Positions 63,401 through 64,000 of a stretch of DNA of 64,000 nt are shown in pieces. This DNA is from Yamagishiella unicocca. Lineage: Eukaryota; Chlorophyta; Chlorophyceae; Chlamydomonadales; Volvocaceae. How positions within the stretch are numbered: position 1 is the first letter of the stretch; each line of letters starts with the position of its first letter. A model generated the notes under the pieces. It made no database searches. It was not told where the DNA came from and saw only the letters and a program-made list of their open reading frames with translations. The DNA lies in assembly GCA_003116995.1 (NCBI GenBank), contig BDSL01000083.1, forward strand, positions 421,449-485,448. The letters are read 5' to 3'. The translations under genes were made by a program, and so were the position numbers.

Positions 63401-64000
63401 CCGCAAGAGGTACCCGAAAATGGCCATGGTGGTTAGCAAAGCACAGAGCAACGGGCTAACTGCCCAGGTTTGCCTTGTCCTACAGTGCAGTGCCTTGACC
63501 AAATGGCACCAAACTTGCGCTTTGATCTTTCAATGATGTCAATAATCAATACGAAAGATTTGGGGCCAGCAGCAAACCGCAAAGGACTGAAAATGGCCAT
63601 GGTGGTTAGCAAAGCACAGAGCAACGGCTAACTGCCCAGGTTTGCCTTATCCTACAGTGCAGTGCCTTGACCAAATGGCACCAAACTTGCGCTTTGACCT
63701 TTCAACGATATTTATAATCAATACCGAAAGATTTGGGGCCAGCAGCAAACCGCAAGAGGTACCCGAAAATGGCCATGGTGGTTAGCAAAGCACAGAGCAA
63801 CGGGCTAACTGCCCAGGTTTGCCTTATCCTACAGTGCAGTGCCTTGACCAAATGGCACCAAACTTGCGCTTTTGATCTTTCCATGATATTTTAATCAATA
63901 CCGAAAGATTTGGGGCAGCAGCAAACCGCAAGAAGGACCTGAAATGGCCATGGTGGTTAGCAAAGCACAGAGCAACGGGCTAACTGTCCAGGTTTGCCTT
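51431..64000. repeat. 178-bp satellite array, segment 7
   Basis: About 70 monomers. After a short indel-rich start the spacing is 178 for long runs (landmarks 52224 to 53648 in steps of 178). The main class is gaggtacccg with ttgcactttgatc, and gaaggacccg is interspersed. The junction aataatatttacaatc and the variant caccatacttgc (near 52882, 54832, 58913, 59433 and 62981) are characteristic of this end. Single-base losses appear at intervals, more often after about 60.9 kb. The array runs off the window edge in mid-monomer. Confidence 0.96.
56838..57548. repeat. Two-monomer higher-order repeat (355 bp, two copies)
   Basis: 56838-57192 and 57193-57547 match at offset 355, two monomers minus one base. 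Each copy has one monomer with the shortened junction caatatatttacaatc and one with aataatatttacaatc. Confidence 0.75.

Noticed and set aside
1..64000. Hundreds of open frames of 60-135 codons on both strands, repeated every 178 bp
   Set aside because: They are the satellite read in different frames. The + frame ends at the same ggTTAG-region stop in every monomer and overlaps its neighbour. The encoded strings simply follow monomer variants, with no start context, codon bias or independent conservation.
1..64000. CRISPR array
   Set aside because: The repeat is 178 bp with no conserved-repeat/unique-spacer alternation and no cas-like genes. The whole unit is conserved.

Overview
The window is almost entirely one eukaryotic-type satellite DNA. 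A monomer of 178 bp (about 49% GC in the consensus I derived by eye) is repeated head-to-tail on the + strand from the first base to the last, roughly 350 copies. I find no gene, RNA gene, CRISPR array or operon. The many short open frames on both strands are satellite sequence read in different frames. A long homogeneous array with local higher-order repeats and block duplications suggests a centromeric, pericentromeric or other heterochromatic array of a eukaryote, probably an animal. I recognise neither the satellite family nor the species and do not assign a taxon.

Layout. 1-4540: satellite. 4541-4724: a 184-bp foreign insert with an apparent 4-bp target duplication and many small hairpins. 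4725-6734: satellite. 6735-7390: a 656-bp foreign element flanked by TA, with short imperfect terminal inverted repeats, i.e. a non-autonomous DNA-transposon-like insertion. 7391-8816: satellite. 8817-9472: a second copy of the 656-bp element, identical by eye, in the same monomer position and with the same flanks. 9473-27926: satellite with clear 3-mer and 5-mer higher-order repeats and multi-kilobase block duplications. 27927-34448: satellite with frequent 1-3 bp indels. 34449-51430: a fragmented zone in which monomers are shortened and spliced, with two clean islands. 51431-64000: mostly regular 178-bp satellite again.

How the parts relate. The element spacing (2082 bp) equals eight monomers plus the element and its 2-bp target duplication. 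The second copy is therefore explained by in-register duplication of array plus element, not by a second insertion. A further 477-bp identity at offset 2794 bp equals twelve monomers plus the same 658 bp. The array has thus been expanding by in-register segmental exchange around a datable insertion. Recurrent monomer variants fall largely at CpG sites as transitions, consistent with germline cytosine methylation.

Quality. Two insertion-only bursts (2501-2580 and 27927-28020) and the deletion-dominated fragmented zone, where retained words are almost free of substitutions, look more like long-read consensus errors than evolutionary decay. Treat 27.9-51.4 kb with caution.
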